Positions 63,803-64,000 of a DNA stretch of 64,000 nucleotides are shown here, piece after piece; within the stretch, counting starts at the first letter, position 1, and each line of letters starts with the position of its first letter. The notes beneath the pieces were generated by a model. It saw only the letters and a program-made list of their open reading frames with translations, made no database searches and had not been told where the DNA came from. The DNA is taken from contig JACMLN010000125.1 in assembly GCA_014379585.1 (NCBI GenBank), positions 1 through 64,000 on the forward strand. The letters run 5' to 3'. The position numbers and the translations under genes are program-made. The stretch is from Gloeobacterales cyanobacterium ES-bin-313. Lineage in GTDB: Bacteria; Cyanobacteriota; Cyanobacteriia; Gloeobacterales; Gloeobacteraceae.

Positions 63803-63839
63803 ATGGGCGAGTACTTGGAGAAAGTATTCGCCCATTTTT
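63803..63839 (+). terminator. Intrinsic terminator after the small basic protein gene
   Basis: A 14-bp stem (63803-63816 with 63822-63835, one G-T pair) with a five-base loop, followed by TTTTT at 63835-63839. Confidence 0.85.
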
Positions 63840-63922
63840 AGTCAGAATTTTTGACTGGCGATATTGGACGGGTCAGCGCTCTACAGCTATAAGTAAGAAG
63901 CATCCCGTAGGCTGATTTCACT

Positions 63923-64000
63923 GTGAATCCTCCACTGCGCGCCAATTCTCGCAACCCCCTTAGCCAAACGCGACTGCGTCTGGTTGTGAGCTATGTCGCT
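63923..64000 (+). CDS. 5' end of a gene cut by the window edge, unknown
   Basis: The first 26 codons from GTG 63923 read MNPPLRANSRNPLSQT then RLRLVVSYVA at the window edge. The pattern of a short basic start followed by the beginning of a hydrophobic helix resembles membrane sensor kinases, but too little is visible to name it. Confidence 0.45.
   Translation, partial: MNPPLRANSRNPLSQTRLRLVVSYVA

Overview
This window reads as a chromosomal segment of a cyanobacterium. The strongest evidence is the split RNA polymerase beta-prime subunit (rpoC1 at 53547 and rpoC2 at 55379, with the long insertion in the trigger loop of RpoC2). Several cyanobacteria-type small proteins agree, as do a cyanobacteriochrome-like photoreceptor kinase, an AarF/ABC1 kinase and a PEP-CTERM protein. 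Three things are unusual for an ordinary thylakoid-bearing cyanobacterium: rpoC1 is not preceded by rpoB, the HIP1 octamer GCGATCGC is rare (about five copies noticed), and a thioredoxin-reductase-like protein lacks a normal NADPH site. Together they make an early-branching, Gloeobacter-like lineage a reasonable guess, but this is an inference. No rRNA, CRISPR array, insertion sequence or prophage was seen.

Layout. 1-4.1 kb: an Xre regulator with a periplasmic-binding-protein-like domain, followed by an overlapping or nearly overlapping TonB-dependent receptor. 4.1-10.4 kb: tatD, an AhpD-like protein, priA, two unknowns and a methionine gamma-lyase-like enzyme. 10.4-21.8 kb: a long minus-strand run combining metal handling (CzcBA-type efflux, NiCoT permease, His-rich CobW GTPase with a WD40 partner) with oxidative stress functions (general stress protein, peroxiredoxin, NADPH-site-less disulfide oxidoreductase, Dps) and an ArsA/Get3-type ATPase. 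21.9-25.3 kb: a tight plus-strand set of Anbu peptidase, DUF427, an FG-GAP/UnbV protein and an orphan ABC ATPase. 25.4-34.3 kb: TM2-SHOCT and HhH membrane proteins, a pseudopilin, a sodium:solute symporter, an APH-like kinase next to HerA, and an ABC-2 permease fused in frame-space to purB.

34.6-42.1 kb is dominated by exported proteins. These are a PEP-CTERM protein, a large secreted phosphodiesterase, four consecutive small Gln-rich exported proteins sharing a curli-like repeat (37959-39369), and a Gly/Ser/Thr-rich exported protein. A tRNA-Ser, a DUF6825-like gene and an AarF kinase lie among them. I consider the four-gene repeat cluster, with an internal hairpin plus T tract between its second and third genes, the best candidate for an undescribed system (an extracellular fibre or matrix).

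42.1-53.2 kb: a STAS protein whose reading frame offers no ATG/GTG/TTG start and appears to use AUU, mini-RNase III, RlmB with a periodic basic extension, a DXCF-type cyanobacteriochrome hybrid histidine kinase, an HD hydrolase, a truncated GNAT fragment, lnt, FUN14, tRNA-Met, a small conserved protein and an MsbA-like exporter. 53.2-64 kb: rpoC1-rpoC2, argS, a BrkB-like protein, a DUF1328 peptide, pheS with an attenuator-like leader, a small basic protein, and the first codons of a gene running off the right edge.
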